From Ampullaceana balthica (lineage: Eukaryota > Mollusca > Gastropoda > Lymnaeidae), in assembly GCA_944989445.1 (NCBI GenBank), contig CALYLW010000017.1, positions 1,374,001 to 1,438,000 on the forward strand: a stretch of 64,000 nucleotides of DNA, given 5' to 3'. A program made the translations under genes and the position numbers. The notes beneath the pieces are model-generated. The model saw only the letters and a list, made by a program, of their open reading frames with translations, was not told where the DNA came from and searched no databases. Positions 10,263 to 20,325 of this stretch are shown piece by piece; position 1 is the stretch's first letter, and the number at the start of each line of letters is the position of its first letter.

Positions 10263-10263
<1 letters not shown>

Positions 10264-10446
10264 ATACACTTATTTAAAAAATACCTAATTAATAAAGACA
10301 GTGAAATATTACTTGAGCAAGGAGGAGATACGGCGGTATTTCAGTATTAATATAACATTGTCTATTGTTATATTTAGGGTGTAGGATAAACAGGTTAGTT
10401 ATTAGTAGTGAGCGTTGAGGTGTTTAAAAAAAAAGCGCCTTGTGAC

Positions 10447-10629
10447 CAATGTTCCCTTTAAGCTGCGTGGTTGCGCGGCCGCGCAGACATTTTACAGACA
10501 CCACGCAGCAGTTTAGAATGACCGCGCAGCAAATTTGGTAAAATATTGCACAAAAAATGGATGCTGTGCAACTTTGCACACGAGTTTTTCACTTTGCACA
10601 CGGACCAACGAACCTTTGAGGGAACATTG
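10447..10629. mobile_element. hAT-type MITE, CAATGTTCCCT family, copy 1
   Basis: A 183-bp element with ends CAATGTTCCCTTTAAG and the inverse AGGGAACATTG. A perfect 8-bp duplication CTTGTGAC flanks it (10439-10446, 10630-10637). The interior has CGCGCAGC words and shares most of its length with the copy at 11168-11348. Confidence 0.9.
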
Positions 10630-10860
10630 CTTGTGACATATATTTATTGAGTTTTAACTAAAAGATATTTTACAGTATTACACGAATTCGATGGCATTTT
10701 ACGATAAACAGCTTATAAGAATTTGTTAGCGAGGCTAAATTCAATTTATTTTGTTTATTTGTTTATTTTTTAAGTCGCCCTGAAGGGAGAGATAAAAACC
10801 AAAGCGCAGAGCGTTGAAGTCGGGGTAACGGGGACGGGCAAGAAGTTGGGTGGTGTAGAA

Positions 10861-11047
10861 CAGTGCTTCTCAAAGTGGTGGTCCGCGGACCGGTGCCGGT
10901 CCGTGGGCCATCCGCTGCCGGTCCGCAGATGTTCTCAAAAAAAAGGACGGAAAAAATTGTCAGTGCAGGGAAAATAGTGCACCGGTCCCTGGTGCAATGG
11001 AAAAAATTCCTGCCGGTCCGCCATACTAAAAAGTTTGAGCAGCACTG
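10861..11047. mobile_element. hAT-type MITE, CAGTGCTTCTCAAA family, copy 2
   Basis: A 187-bp element running from CAGTGCTTCTCAAAG to TTTGAGCAGCACTG. The flanks GTGTAGAA (10853-10860) and GTGTAGAG (11048-11055) match at 7 of 8 positions. The interior, rich in GGACCGG words, closely matches 37055-37243. Open frames crossing it are spurious. Confidence 0.88.
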
Positions 11048-11167
11048 GTGTAGAGGATCATCCACGATCACACCCACCTCTGTTACGTGCTTTGCGTTGT
11101 GGGGAAGGCGGGGATCAGAGCATGAGAAGTGGGCAGCAAGAGACAATATGTAAACACAAGTGTGGGT

Positions 11168-11348
11168 CAATGTTCCCTTTAAGCTGCGCGGCTGCGCAGA
11201 TATCTGACCGACGCCGCGCAACATTTTAGAATAACCACGCAGCAAATTTGTAAAATATTGCTCAAAATATGGATTCTGCGCAACTTTGCGCACGAGTTGT
11301 TTTTTTTTCAATTTGCACACGGACCAATGAACCTTAGAGGGAACATTG
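11168..11348. mobile_element. hAT-type MITE, CAATGTTCCCT family, copy 2
   Basis: A 181-bp element with CAATGTTCCCTTTAAG at the left and AGGGAACATTG at the right. A perfect 8-bp duplication GTGTGGGT flanks it (11160-11167, 11349-11356). It lies about 540 bp from the first copy, in the same orientation. Confidence 0.9.
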
Positions 11349-11740
11349 GTGTGGGTATATTTATAATTTAGACCATATACAAATATACAAACGTACACAA
11401 ACAGTAATATTTTCATATTCCTCCACCCCTGCTCCACGGTAAAATGTTATACCCACCTCCATCCCTTCTTGTGAAGCTATTGAAACGTATGACGTATATC
11501 CCAACTCTTGCCTCCCCCCCCCCACACACACACACAAAGTTTCCCTCTCTATCCCATATACAGAAAAGAAACACAACTTGATTCTATTTATATATTGCAT
11601 ATTATAAGACTATGTTGAAAAATTGTGTTTATTACAAATTATGTAACGTTTTTAACCACTTCCAACCCATTCAAAAAAAAAGTAATAATCATATATATAT
11701 TTACGCTCAATTATGTATGATTGTGGCCTAACGCCAAGGG
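11349..11740. other. AT-rich spacer with short CA/C runs
   Basis: AT-rich DNA with a C run followed by CACACA at about 11513-11535. No exon or RNA gene was recognised. Confidence 0.4.
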
Positions 11741-11859
11741 ACATCACTCTGCTTTTTTTTAAAATTGAAAATATAGACTTAAAAATCATAATCATTTTCA
11801 TTTTCAGATTAACATTAACCAAACAACGCACGAACCATTGGTGCCAGTATTTGTGTTAC

Positions 11860-12043
11860 TTGGGCTTTTGACCCATAAAGAAGTGGGCGCCTTTTATAAA
11901 ATACTTTGTGTACATTTAAGGAAGTTTAATATTACGTATTTATCATACAAGGACAAGTTAGTTGGGCTTTTGAAAAAGGTGGGCACGAAGGTGCCCTAAA
12001 AAAGTGGGCAACACAGGCGCCACAGCGCCGCAGCACAACCTAG
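11860..12043 (+). mobile_element. Helitron-like 3' end (plus), second family
   Basis: The sequence ends with a GC hairpin (GGCGCCACAGCGCC), then GCAGCACAAC and CTAG followed by T at 12044, the Helitron 3' arrangement. The block from about 11885 to 12000 matches 6690-6800 in reverse. The 5' end is not defined. There is no coding capacity. Confidence 0.58.
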
Positions 12044-12171
12044 TTTAAAATATAAATAAAAAGTAACAGCTTGTTTTTTCTTATATAGGACTTTCACAAC
12101 GCTGCCATCTGAAAATAAAATAATTTTTCAAATAAATAAAAAATTTTGAATTTAAAAAAAACAAAAACTTA

Positions 12172-12604
12172 TCATTACAGTATTTACAGACGCTCCTTCT
12201 ATTGCAGGCGATTTTTGCGTCATACATTCCGATAAGAGCGCACAGATCATCGGTCTGTTGGCAAGTGACGCAGCGTTCACAGGCCATGGCTATTTAAGGG
12301 CAGGGGCGGGTCAAGATTGCATGGGGCCCCTGGCTGCAATTCCACCTGGGGCCCGGTCCTGCCACCTTTATTATACACTATAATAAGTTTGGGGCCCTTA
12401 AATCATTGGGGGCCCCTGGCTTTAGTCCCACCAGTACCCCCCCCCCTTTTAATCCGCCATAGTATAAGGGTATTGTGTGGCGCAATGCCCAGCCGCCTTT
12501 GTTTACATAACTAGTGTCAGCTACCCATTCGGAGCTGTGTGGACTCAAATCCCTGCCTTCACGGAGATTCGAACCCGTGATCTCGCGCATGCCGCTCGAC
12601 CAAA
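12172..12604 (-). mobile_element. tRNA-derived SINE-like repeat, copy 1 (minus)
   Basis: On the minus strand the head has a pol III B-box match GGTTCGAATC (about 12569-12578 on plus) with GGTCGAGCGG about 20 bases upstream as a possible A box. The body matches 23475-23755 (words CACCGTTCGGAGCTG-like, AACTAGTGTCAG, AATGCCCAGC, CACAGGCC). The 3' tail carries ACAGACGCTCCTTCTAT, which is also found at the 3' ends of CR1-like fragments at 27300 and 48145. The body is interrupted by the MITE at 12301-12462. The head is cut by the MITE at 12605-12792, after which a short piece may continue to about 12815. Confidence 0.62.
12301..12462 (+). mobile_element. hAT-type MITE, CAGGGGYGG family, copy 2 (compact, 162 bp)
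   Basis: It starts CAGGGGCGGGTCAAG and ends TTAATCCGCCATAG. The flanks TTTAAGGG (12293-12300) and TATAAGGG (12463-12470) match at 7 of 8. The related SINE copy at 23.6 kb lacks this insertion, which supports its borders. The longer copy at 6338-7341 shares both ends. Confidence 0.88.
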
Positions 12605-12792
12605 CAGGGCCGTTCTTAGGGCCACTGCAATCTATGCAACCGCAGTGGGCCCCACGCTTTCACAGGCCCCACCTATCTTAAATCTAATTTATTATCCTTA
12701 TTAATTCCTTATCCCTACCCAAACTGGGCCCCGCGCAATCCGCTTCGCATACTAAGCCGCATAGGGCCCCGCAATTGCCAAGACCGGCCCTG
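12605..12792. mobile_element. hAT-type MITE, CAGGGCCG family (188 bp)
   Basis: The left end is CAGGGCCGTTCTTAGG; the right end reads CAGGGCCGGTCTTGG on the other strand. The flanks CGACCAAA (12597-12604) and CGAGCAAA (12793-12800) match at 7 of 8. It is inserted close to the A-box region of the SINE-like repeat. Confidence 0.85.
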
Positions 12793-12815
12793 CGAGCAAA
12801 GTTCCCCCATTACCC

Positions 12816-13314
12816 ATTAAGTGTCTCGTGATACAATGTTATGGAATAACACTTTAAAACTATCAACGAGTGAAGTGTGTTTATTACATGCATTGAATGC
12901 CAAGTGTGGTTTGACTTTTAAAAGAAGTAGTGTCTTGTCTAGTACCTCACCACCCCCACAACTCATCAGCTCTCGCAAAGAAAATGAAAATAATTAAAGA
13001 GGCTTTCCTTTTTCGCTCCTTGTTTTAATCTTCAGTTAATTAAAATAAAAACCTGTCCTTGAACATCAATAAAATGTTGTTACCACAGCCCCCCCCCCTT
13101 CCCCCGAACAATTAGAAATTTTTGTGCTACCACATTTCAGCTTGAATCTTAAAATAATGAAATAATGTCAAGTTAGGACACATTTCTTGACAAGCCCAAC
13201 AAAAATAGTACAAAGGCCTGGCAAATTCAGTTAGAGTCGTACTAAAGAGAATTTAATACTGGGTGTATTTAGTATCTGTAGGCTTTGTGCTTCTCAGAGT
13301 GATGCATTGCCCCC
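12816..13314. other. AT-rich spacer
   Basis: Plain sequence with a poly-C run at about 13090. I see no gene or clear repeat. Confidence 0.4.
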
Positions 13315-14316
13315 ATGCCCGTGGTGCTGTAGGGATGTGTAAGTGTAAGCAGGGCCCCCATGCCCGTGGTGCTGTAGGGATGTGTAAGTGTAAGCAGGGC
13401 CCCCCATGCCCGTGGTGCTGTAGGGATGTGTAAGTGTAAGCAGGGCCCCCCATGCCCGTGGTGCTGTAGGGATGTGTAAGTGTAAGCAGGGCCCCCCATG
13501 CCCGTGGTGCTGTAGGGATGTGTAAGTGTAAGCAGGGCCCCCCATGCCCGTGGTGCTGTAGGGATGTGTAAGTGTAAGCAGGGCCCCCCATGCCCGTGGT
13601 GCTGTAGGGATGTGTAAGTGTAAGCAGGGCCCCCCATGCCCGTGGTGCTGTAGGGATGTGTAAGTGTAAGCAGGGCCCCCCATGCCCGTGGTGCTGTAGG
13701 GATGTGTAAGTGTAAGCAGGGCCCCCCATGCCCGTGGTGCTGTAGGGATGTGTAAGTGTAAGCAGGGCCCCCCCCATCCCGTGGTGCTGTAGGGATGTGT
13801 AAGTGTAAGCAGGGCCCCCCATGCCCGTGGTGCTGTAGGGATGTGTAAGTGTAAGCAGGGCCCCCCATGCCCGTGGTGCTGTAGGGATGTGTAAGTGTAA
13901 GCAGGGCCCCCCATGCCCGTGGTGCTGTAGGGATGTGTAAGTGTAAGCAGGGCCCCCCATGCCCGTGGTGCTGTAGGGATGTGTAAGTGTAAGCAGGGCC
14001 CCCCCATGCCCGTGGTGCTGTAGGGATGTGTAAGTGTAAGCAGGGCCCCCCATGCCCGTGGTGCTGTAGGGATGTGTAAGTGTAAGCAGGGCCCCCCATG
14101 CCCGTGGTGCTGTAGGGATGTGTAAGTGTAAGCAGGGCCCCCCATGCCCGTGGTGCTGTAGGGATGTGTAAGTGTAAGCAGGGCCCCCCATGCCCGTGGT
14201 GCTGTAGGGATGTGTAAGTGTAAGCAGGGCCCCCCATGCCCGTGGTGCTGTAGGGATGTGTAAGTGTAAGCAGGGCCCCCCATGCCCGTGGTGCTGTAGG
14301 GATGTGTAAGTGTAAA
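13315..14316. repeat. 46-bp GC-rich satellite, about 22 copies
   Basis: The unit is ATGCCCGTGGTGCTGTAGGG, ATGTGTAAGTGTAAGCAGGG, CCCCCC, with length 45-47 depending on the C run. Copies are almost identical, suggesting recent expansion. Since 46 is not a multiple of 3 and the unit lacks minus-strand stops, all three minus frames stay open (312-378 codons) and spell the same repeat peptides. These are not credible genes. Confidence 0.97.
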
Positions 14317-14503
14317 GAGGGCCGGATTTATGCCTAGGCCTACAAGGCCCTGGCCCAGAGCCCCAGCCAGCTTAGGGGCCCCGATGATGGAATCTTTACT
14401 TAAGCTCGAAAGTCTGGCTTGAATTATCAAAAAACTTCAAGATGGTTGGAGGGCCCAAAATGCGAAGTGCCTAGGGGCCCTGGGCCTCTAAAGTCCGGGC
14501 CTG
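14317..14503. mobile_element. hAT-type MITE at the edge of the 46-bp satellite
   Basis: The left end is GAGGGCCGGATTTATG; the right end reads CAGGCCCGGACTTTAG on the other strand. The flanks AGTGTAAA (14309-14316) and AGTGTAAG (14504-14511) match at 7 of 8. AGTGTAAG is part of the satellite unit, so the element landed in the last satellite copy. The interior has GGGGCCC words. Confidence 0.8.
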
Positions 14504-14511
14504 AGTGTAAG

Positions 14512-15560
14512 TGATAACGAGCAGTAAGTTCTACCGAAAGGTGGTCAGTGGTATACTTCATGATTCATAATATCTAGAAGATGACGAGTCTAAGTTATGT
14601 GACATATTAAAAATACAATTTGCATTGTAAAACGTTACCCAGGAATCTTGATTAAAATTAAGTCAACAGACGTTTAGGCTTTAGGTAACTTTCTGCTCAG
14701 TGAGTGACTACAACTCTTTCCTACGAGTACGAGACCATCCATAAATGATGTCACTTTGGTGTGTGCGTGTCGATTTTTACCTCCCCTTCTTCCAAATTAA
14801 TAAACAATTTTAATTTAAAGAACGATAATCCTTAACGATATATATTAGGATAACCTAGTTGATTTTTTGTTCAAAGTGTTTCTCATACTATTGTCTTGCA
14901 TTTGTTGAATAAATTTAAATGTGCAGACACAGAGCAAGGTACAATAATTAGTAATTAAATGATTTGTATTTTGTATTAAACCCAACATTTAATTCATAAT
15001 TAATTTGGTATCAATATTGACTTCATTCAAATGTTATTCCAGCTGTATTGTATTATCCCTGTCTTCCTGGTACAGAAAGAAATGTAGGCTAAAAAAAGTT
15101 ATATCAATGTAGCTGCCATTTGGATTTCTTATTTATTAGAGATATGACAACTCATTTTAAAATGAAATTCCAGTTTGGGTAATTCGTTCATCTTTTAAAT
15201 TATTAATGTAAGAATTTTTGTTGATAAAAGTGATGGAGATGAAATTTAAACGAAAAGGATAATAAGTTAATAATTTGAATTAAGTCTTTCACTGTAATTT
15301 CAATTGGAAAGCTTGAAAAAATATTTTATGACAGAGAGCAACACTAAAGTCACTCTAAAGGATTTGATATTTTGACAATGCAAAAGTAATAATAATAATA
15401 ATAAAATTTAACCAAATCCCTACAATTCATTCCAAAAAACTACACATATTCTCAGCAACCCACAGCTATTTAACTAGATCTACGCCCCCGAAAAGCTGAA
15501 AAAGATAATTTTTAATTTTAAATTCAATCTACTAATTTATTCATTAAAAAAATTTCTCTC
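14512..15560. other. AT-rich spacer
   Basis: AT-rich sequence with an (AAT)n run at about 15388-15405. No exon was recognised, although upstream exons of the possible gene ending at 15730 could lie here unseen. Confidence 0.35.
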
Positions 15561-15565
15561 GCCAG

Positions 15566-15730
15566 ATGGACGCAGGACTTCGGTTAGAGACTAGGTTGCA
15601 ATTGAAAATCTATCCTGAAACAGAAACATCCCACAGCAAATGGGGAGACGAGTTCCACTTGCTTGACATCGACTGTGCAGTAAACTCCGAAAAATCTGTT
15701 GTTGAGATTAAGAAAATGCAATACATTTAG
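15566..15730 (+). CDS. Possible terminal exon of an unidentified gene
   Basis: An open frame of 54 codons plus TAG stands out from the surrounding AT-rich DNA by normal-looking amino acid composition (METASH-free, with KWGDEFHLLDID and VVEIKKMQ segments). It begins right after TTTCTCTCGCCAG, a good splice acceptor, so it may be the last exon of a plus-strand gene rather than start at its ATG. An AATAAA lies at 15874-15879, about 145 bp after the stop. I do not recognise the family and found no upstream exon. It could also be an isolated pseudogene piece. Confidence 0.4.
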   Translation: MDAGLRLETRLQLKIYPETETSHSKWGDEFHLLDIDCAVNSEKSVVEIKKMQYI

Positions 15731-15873
15731 AAGCAATTGTTTATATTCTTTCAAATTTAATTGTTTACGAATCGCTGAAAGCTTATTACCCCTGTGTAGT
15801 TGTATATTTTTTAAAAATAATTGTATATAATATTATTTATGTTTACATTCCACAAAGGAACTTTTGCTTACTA

Positions 15874-15879
15874 AATAAA
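15874..15879 (+). terminator. Candidate polyadenylation signal AATAAA
   Basis: An AATAAA hexamer downstream of the candidate terminal exon at 15566-15730. In AT-rich DNA such hexamers are common, so this only mildly supports the exon. Confidence 0.3.
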
Positions 15880-17098
15880 GTTTAGCAACTCCCTATTGGT
15901 TTGAGTTGCTGTTTGTCTATCTTTGGGTTAACATGATAAAGAGCCAGCCAATTTACATGAAGATATGCTCTAATTATATATTCATATTCCTCATCCTAGC
16001 TTGTTTGCAAACATATTTCTATAACTCATTAGTCATCAAAGGAAATGTCAATACTTTGTCAGCTGTCCCTGAAACAAACAAAATCACTTATAAAAATTAG
16101 TTGGTTTCTTCTCTTTTATCAATTTTATTTGATGGTACATGCCTAGAAAGACTATTAATTAATCCTTGATGATGATGGATTACCAAAGCGTGAATCATTA
16201 AAAAATAAAATATCTGCTAGCATTTGCCATGTATAATGATTTTTACAATCTTCCATTCTTCTCATCTTTTTTTTCTTTGCACTCATTAGTGGTTTCCTCT
16301 TCTTTCTTTTTAAAAGAAAATTACAGTTATATTTCCACTAAGTCCTGATGTAATGATTCAATTTTTTTCCATTTCTATCATGCTTTAAACTTTAAAGCCT
16401 ATTTTGACTGAGCTAAATATACAGTTTGCGACAATAATCCTAATATTTCTAACAAAAATCTGGAATTGTTTTAATAAAAAAGACATTTTGACAAATTATT
16501 GGCTTTACCCTGAATTATAATTATAGGACAAAATGAAGAATTTAAAAAAAATATAGACTTTGGAAAATATAGAGGAATTATAGATGAGACAAAATAAAGA
16601 TTTTTTTGACGTCATGAAATATAGTCTTTTTTTATGTTATTAAAGTTAATGGCACGACTTCTCATGGTGGAAATAAAGTATTGGGATTTCCTTTGAATTT
16701 TTCCAGCTCTTGTTTAGTCTAAACTGCTTGTTAGTGTGTGCATGTGTTTGATGTAATTATGATGCTTGTGTGCTGTGTACATTGTTCAGATCAAAGTTTT
16801 TCCAAGTGAATATTCAGAGCGCTGCCTGTGATCACTGAGGGCCAGGACTTAGTTCCTCCTGGTATTTATTATCTTGCATGCCATTCAGTCCAATAATCAG
16901 TTTCTATTCATGTAAATCTTAATAAGAACTTCTCAATATTAGATTACACATTTACGATTATTGATACATTAAGTGCAGTTAAATAGGCCATCGAGCTGTC
17001 AGACTGTGCTCAGCAATGTTTTGAGAAAACTTAGATTCGACAAAAAAACATTACTTAAAGCCGAAGTTTGATAATAATATGGGGAATGACTCATGTAC
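15880..17098. other. AT-rich spacer
   Basis: AT-rich sequence with short spurious frames. No exon, RNA gene or mobile element was recognised. Confidence 0.4.
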
Positions 17099-17283
17099 CA
17101 GTGTTTCTCAATTATTTTCTGTCATGACCCCCCTAGGAAGAAAGAAAACATTTCGCGCCCCCTGCGCGACTGTAAATAGTATAATTTGTCTATAAAATTG
17201 TTATGAGTACACCTCTGCATAACGGTCAAACGAGCCCCCCTTTAAGGCATGGGGGGCGCGCCCCACTATTTGTGAGAACAATG
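17099..17283. mobile_element. Probable hAT-type MITE (CAGTGTTTCTCAA)
   Basis: It starts CAGTGTTTCTCAATTATTT and ends ACTATTTGTGAGAACAATG, imperfect inverted repeats. The interior has the GCGCCCC/GGGGCGCG pair common in such MITEs. The possible 8-bp flanks TCATGTAC and CAGTATAC match at only 4 positions, so the borders or the call are less certain than for the other hAT-type elements. Confidence 0.55.
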
Positions 17284-19390
17284 CAGTATACTGAAATGCC
17301 TGAGGCTCCCCAAAAAATTATGAAATAAAATTTTCTTGGGTTTAAAAAAATAGGAAAACTGAGGAATAGTGAGTGTCCATGAGTTGTAAAAAATAAATTA
17401 AAATGCTGATAACTGCACCAATTAAATTTCCTAAAACTACGGTAGCTGTGGCAGAAATTGCTACTAATTTATAAGAAAATACCGGGTACTGTCTATATAA
17501 ATATGATGTAATAAATATTTCTACATTATGCAAAAGACTGGTTGTGTGTAAATTTTTATGCTTTTTTCAGACTAAAAAATTGGTTGAGATATTTTTCCTC
17601 TACATAATATTTTTTTAAAAATGTCTAAAATTTTCTGACGAGTCCAAGAACAAATAAAAAATGGCCATAGTGAATATTCAGATAAGATAAAAATGCACAA
17701 ACATGCTTTAATGTTGCATGTATTTTAAAATGGTTCATATAATTATATAACTTAAGGACGTGAATTTACACTTTTGTAGAGAATATGCTTTATTTGTAGT
17801 TTAGTGGCATAAACGAGATTTTGTATATGTATAATTTTAACATTTTAAAAAATTGAGTCTTTAATTAAATACTTTTTTAATAAGGGAAGTCTTATTTACT
17901 ATTTCCTTACTTTATGTTTGACTTTGAAAACAAACTTTTATAATGTATGCAATTTATCAAACACCATTCAGTTATGAATGTTAATATGGATATTTAAATT
18001 TTAATATAGATATAGATGAAGATGGTTTAAAATGTCAGTAATGATCAGCTAAAAAATTTGCAGAATAGCTTATAGCACAAAATCATTGAGTGCCAATCTG
18101 TCCATTACATCAAGGACCTACTAAATCAATAATGTTACACGTAGACCCCTTACACCACTCATATATATCTAAATATGATAAAAATACTGTTATCTATTTT
18201 TGAACATGGGTAGGCATATTTGCATGTGTATTAGGTATATATTTTACATATTTAAATGGTGGAAATTAATTCCTTAATTTATTGAGAACAAATTTATAAA
18301 TTGATGTAATGATTTTTTTAATGATAATTTTGATTTTTTAGATGACAGTAGGCAAACTTTGCGTTAAAGGCTTCCCAATTTGTCAGTCCAAATGTGCAAC
18401 GCAACAGTAATTATTTGAAACTTAGAGGATTAAAAAAAAACTTCTGTCCAATTTGTGTCCTTATATTTTAATTGTTGTGCATATTATGTTCTTTATTATA
18501 AATATAGCAGCTATAGGAATCCAGGTTTTAAATCAGGTTTTTTCAGCTGTTACCACACCTAAAAAGGCCTGACTGGCATACTTGATTAGATCCAAAGTAG
18601 CAGTTTCAATCTAGTGTGTACTACATGTATTATCAATTATTAAAAAAGTCAAATCAACTCTCATATGGCTACTGTACCTAACTCGTATGTGTATTTGAAC
18701 CGAGACAGGGGATCAGCAATGATGTTTACTTGTAAAAAGTGTAAAAGTAAAGCTTAAAACCGGCTCATAAAGACAATGGAGTGCATGTTTTATTTACACC
18801 GAGTGTTTATTACGTTTTAAAGCTTTTTCATCAACATAATCAGGAAATACCTGTATTAATAATTAATTAAATAACAACAAAAAATCCAACACATGATACA
18901 CAATTCCAAAATGTATTTTTATGTTTGAAACATTCATATACAAAATTTCATAATTTATTTTTGCACTTCATACAACCCATTGGGAATAGCTAAGTATACA
19001 GTGGTCTCTGAAATCAAATACAAGTACATAAATTCTATAGCTAAGTCTTTGATTGATCATGTTGGTACAGAGGCAATACAGCAAACAAAATAATTTATAA
19101 AATTGATCACATTAATCATAGAATCTTTGATTTTAAGCTCAAGCAAGTATATCCTATATAATATTATTTCATTAGAGTAATCATATTAACCATCATTTTG
19201 ATTCAGTTTGGTATTGCCACTTGACCCAACTATTATATCAGATTATTTGGATACAATACCAATAATGACCCAGCTGGACTTAAGTGGACAAAGATTGTGG
19301 AGGTCTGGTCATCTACCTTGTGTGACATTATTGTACAGATTTTAGATTATCTAATTTGTATGACAATTTTCTAAGGGGTCTAGTTAATCT
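17284..19390. other. AT-rich spacer
   Basis: A long AT-rich stretch with only short spurious frames. I see no gene, RNA or clear transposon. Confidence 0.4.
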
Positions 19391-19560
19391 ACCTTGCAGG
19401 ATAATGTTATGAGGGGTCTCGTTATTCTACCTTGGTTTATAATGTTATAAGGAGTCTCGTTATTCTACCTTGGTTGATAATGTTATAAGGGGTCTCGTTA
19501 TTCTACCTTGGGTGATAATGTTATAAGGGGTATAGTTAATCTAACTTGCATGACAATGTT
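19391..19560. repeat. 38-bp minisatellite (GTCTCGTTATTCTACCTTGG)
   Basis: Four to five copies of a 38-bp unit with ATAATGTTATAAGG and GTCTCGTTATTCTACCTTGG. Copy starts at 19401 and 19439 give the period. Degenerate copies extend from about 19300 to 19640. Confidence 0.85.
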
Positions 19561-19640
19561 GTATGGGTACTATTTTATTGAATATTCTAGTTTATCTCTC
19601 TTGTATGACAATGTTATATGGGGTCTCATGCCTAGCTTAA

Positions 19641-20215
19641 CTTGGTACCAGGTCTATTTAAACTAGCCTGGGTTAGTATGTTCAATAAAAATCACAACAA
19701 GTCACCATGTACAAGCAAGAAAAGAAAAAAAACCACTACTAGTTATAATAAAAAATATAGAGTAGCAAAAATAACACACAAAAACTTGATTATAGTAATT
19801 ATACAATTAAATAGCTGCATTATTTTCTTCTTCAAAATAATGAAAAAGTAAAAAGTCAACATAGACTTCAAGTAGTTTATAATAAATTTGATCTTAAATA
19901 AAAAGTATTCCGAGGACTTAATAAAAAGTACAATTTTGATATATACAGTTTGCGCAAAAAGTAACAGACCAAAACTACCCCTTCTTGAATGCACACATGC
20001 ATTTGTCAACAGTGTATTTTCCCAGGTAGAGTTGGTCAGAAAGATGTCTTTGGCAGATTTAACAAGAAAGTACCACAGTTATGATTTGGATTGTTATGAA
20101 ATTTTGCCATAAAGAAAATGTGTTGTGTTCATTAATGGAAGGGGTGGTGTGATCGACCAATAACTTTTTAAAAAAGGACAATAATGCACATGTTCTCCAG
20201 AGGATATGTAGTTTA
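19641..20215. other. AT-rich spacer
   Basis: AT-rich sequence. Short frames on both strands have no recognisable domain and are not called. Confidence 0.4.
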
Positions 20216-20217
20216 AA

Positions 20218-20325
20218 AGGAACATACTCAGTTCCCCATGTGGTCCACTAGGAACATACTCAGTTCCCCATGTGGTCCACTAGGAACATACTCAGTTCCC
20301 CATGTGGTCCACTAGGAACATACCT
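20218..20325. repeat. 32-bp tandem repeat, 3.3 copies
   Basis: The unit GGAACATACTCAGTTCCCCA TGTGGTCCACTA is repeated three times exactly, with a partial fourth copy. Confidence 0.95.

Noticed and set aside
9751..10277. Ser/Leu/Pro-rich frames up to 159 codons
   Set aside because: They are products of the 25-bp minisatellite and the CT microsatellite.
10763..11437. A 224-codon minus frame with apparent protein-like stretches
   Set aside because: It runs across a hAT-type MITE and flanking DNA; the Pro/Arg-rich part repeats at 37.1 kb because the MITE repeats there.
1..14316. Possible CRISPR arrays
   Set aside because: The tandem repeats have no unique spacers and the genome is eukaryotic.
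13253..14430. Three overlapping minus-strand frames of 312-378 codons
   Set aside because: All read the same 46-bp satellite in different frames; no domain, no codon bias, and the start is in a MITE for the longest one.
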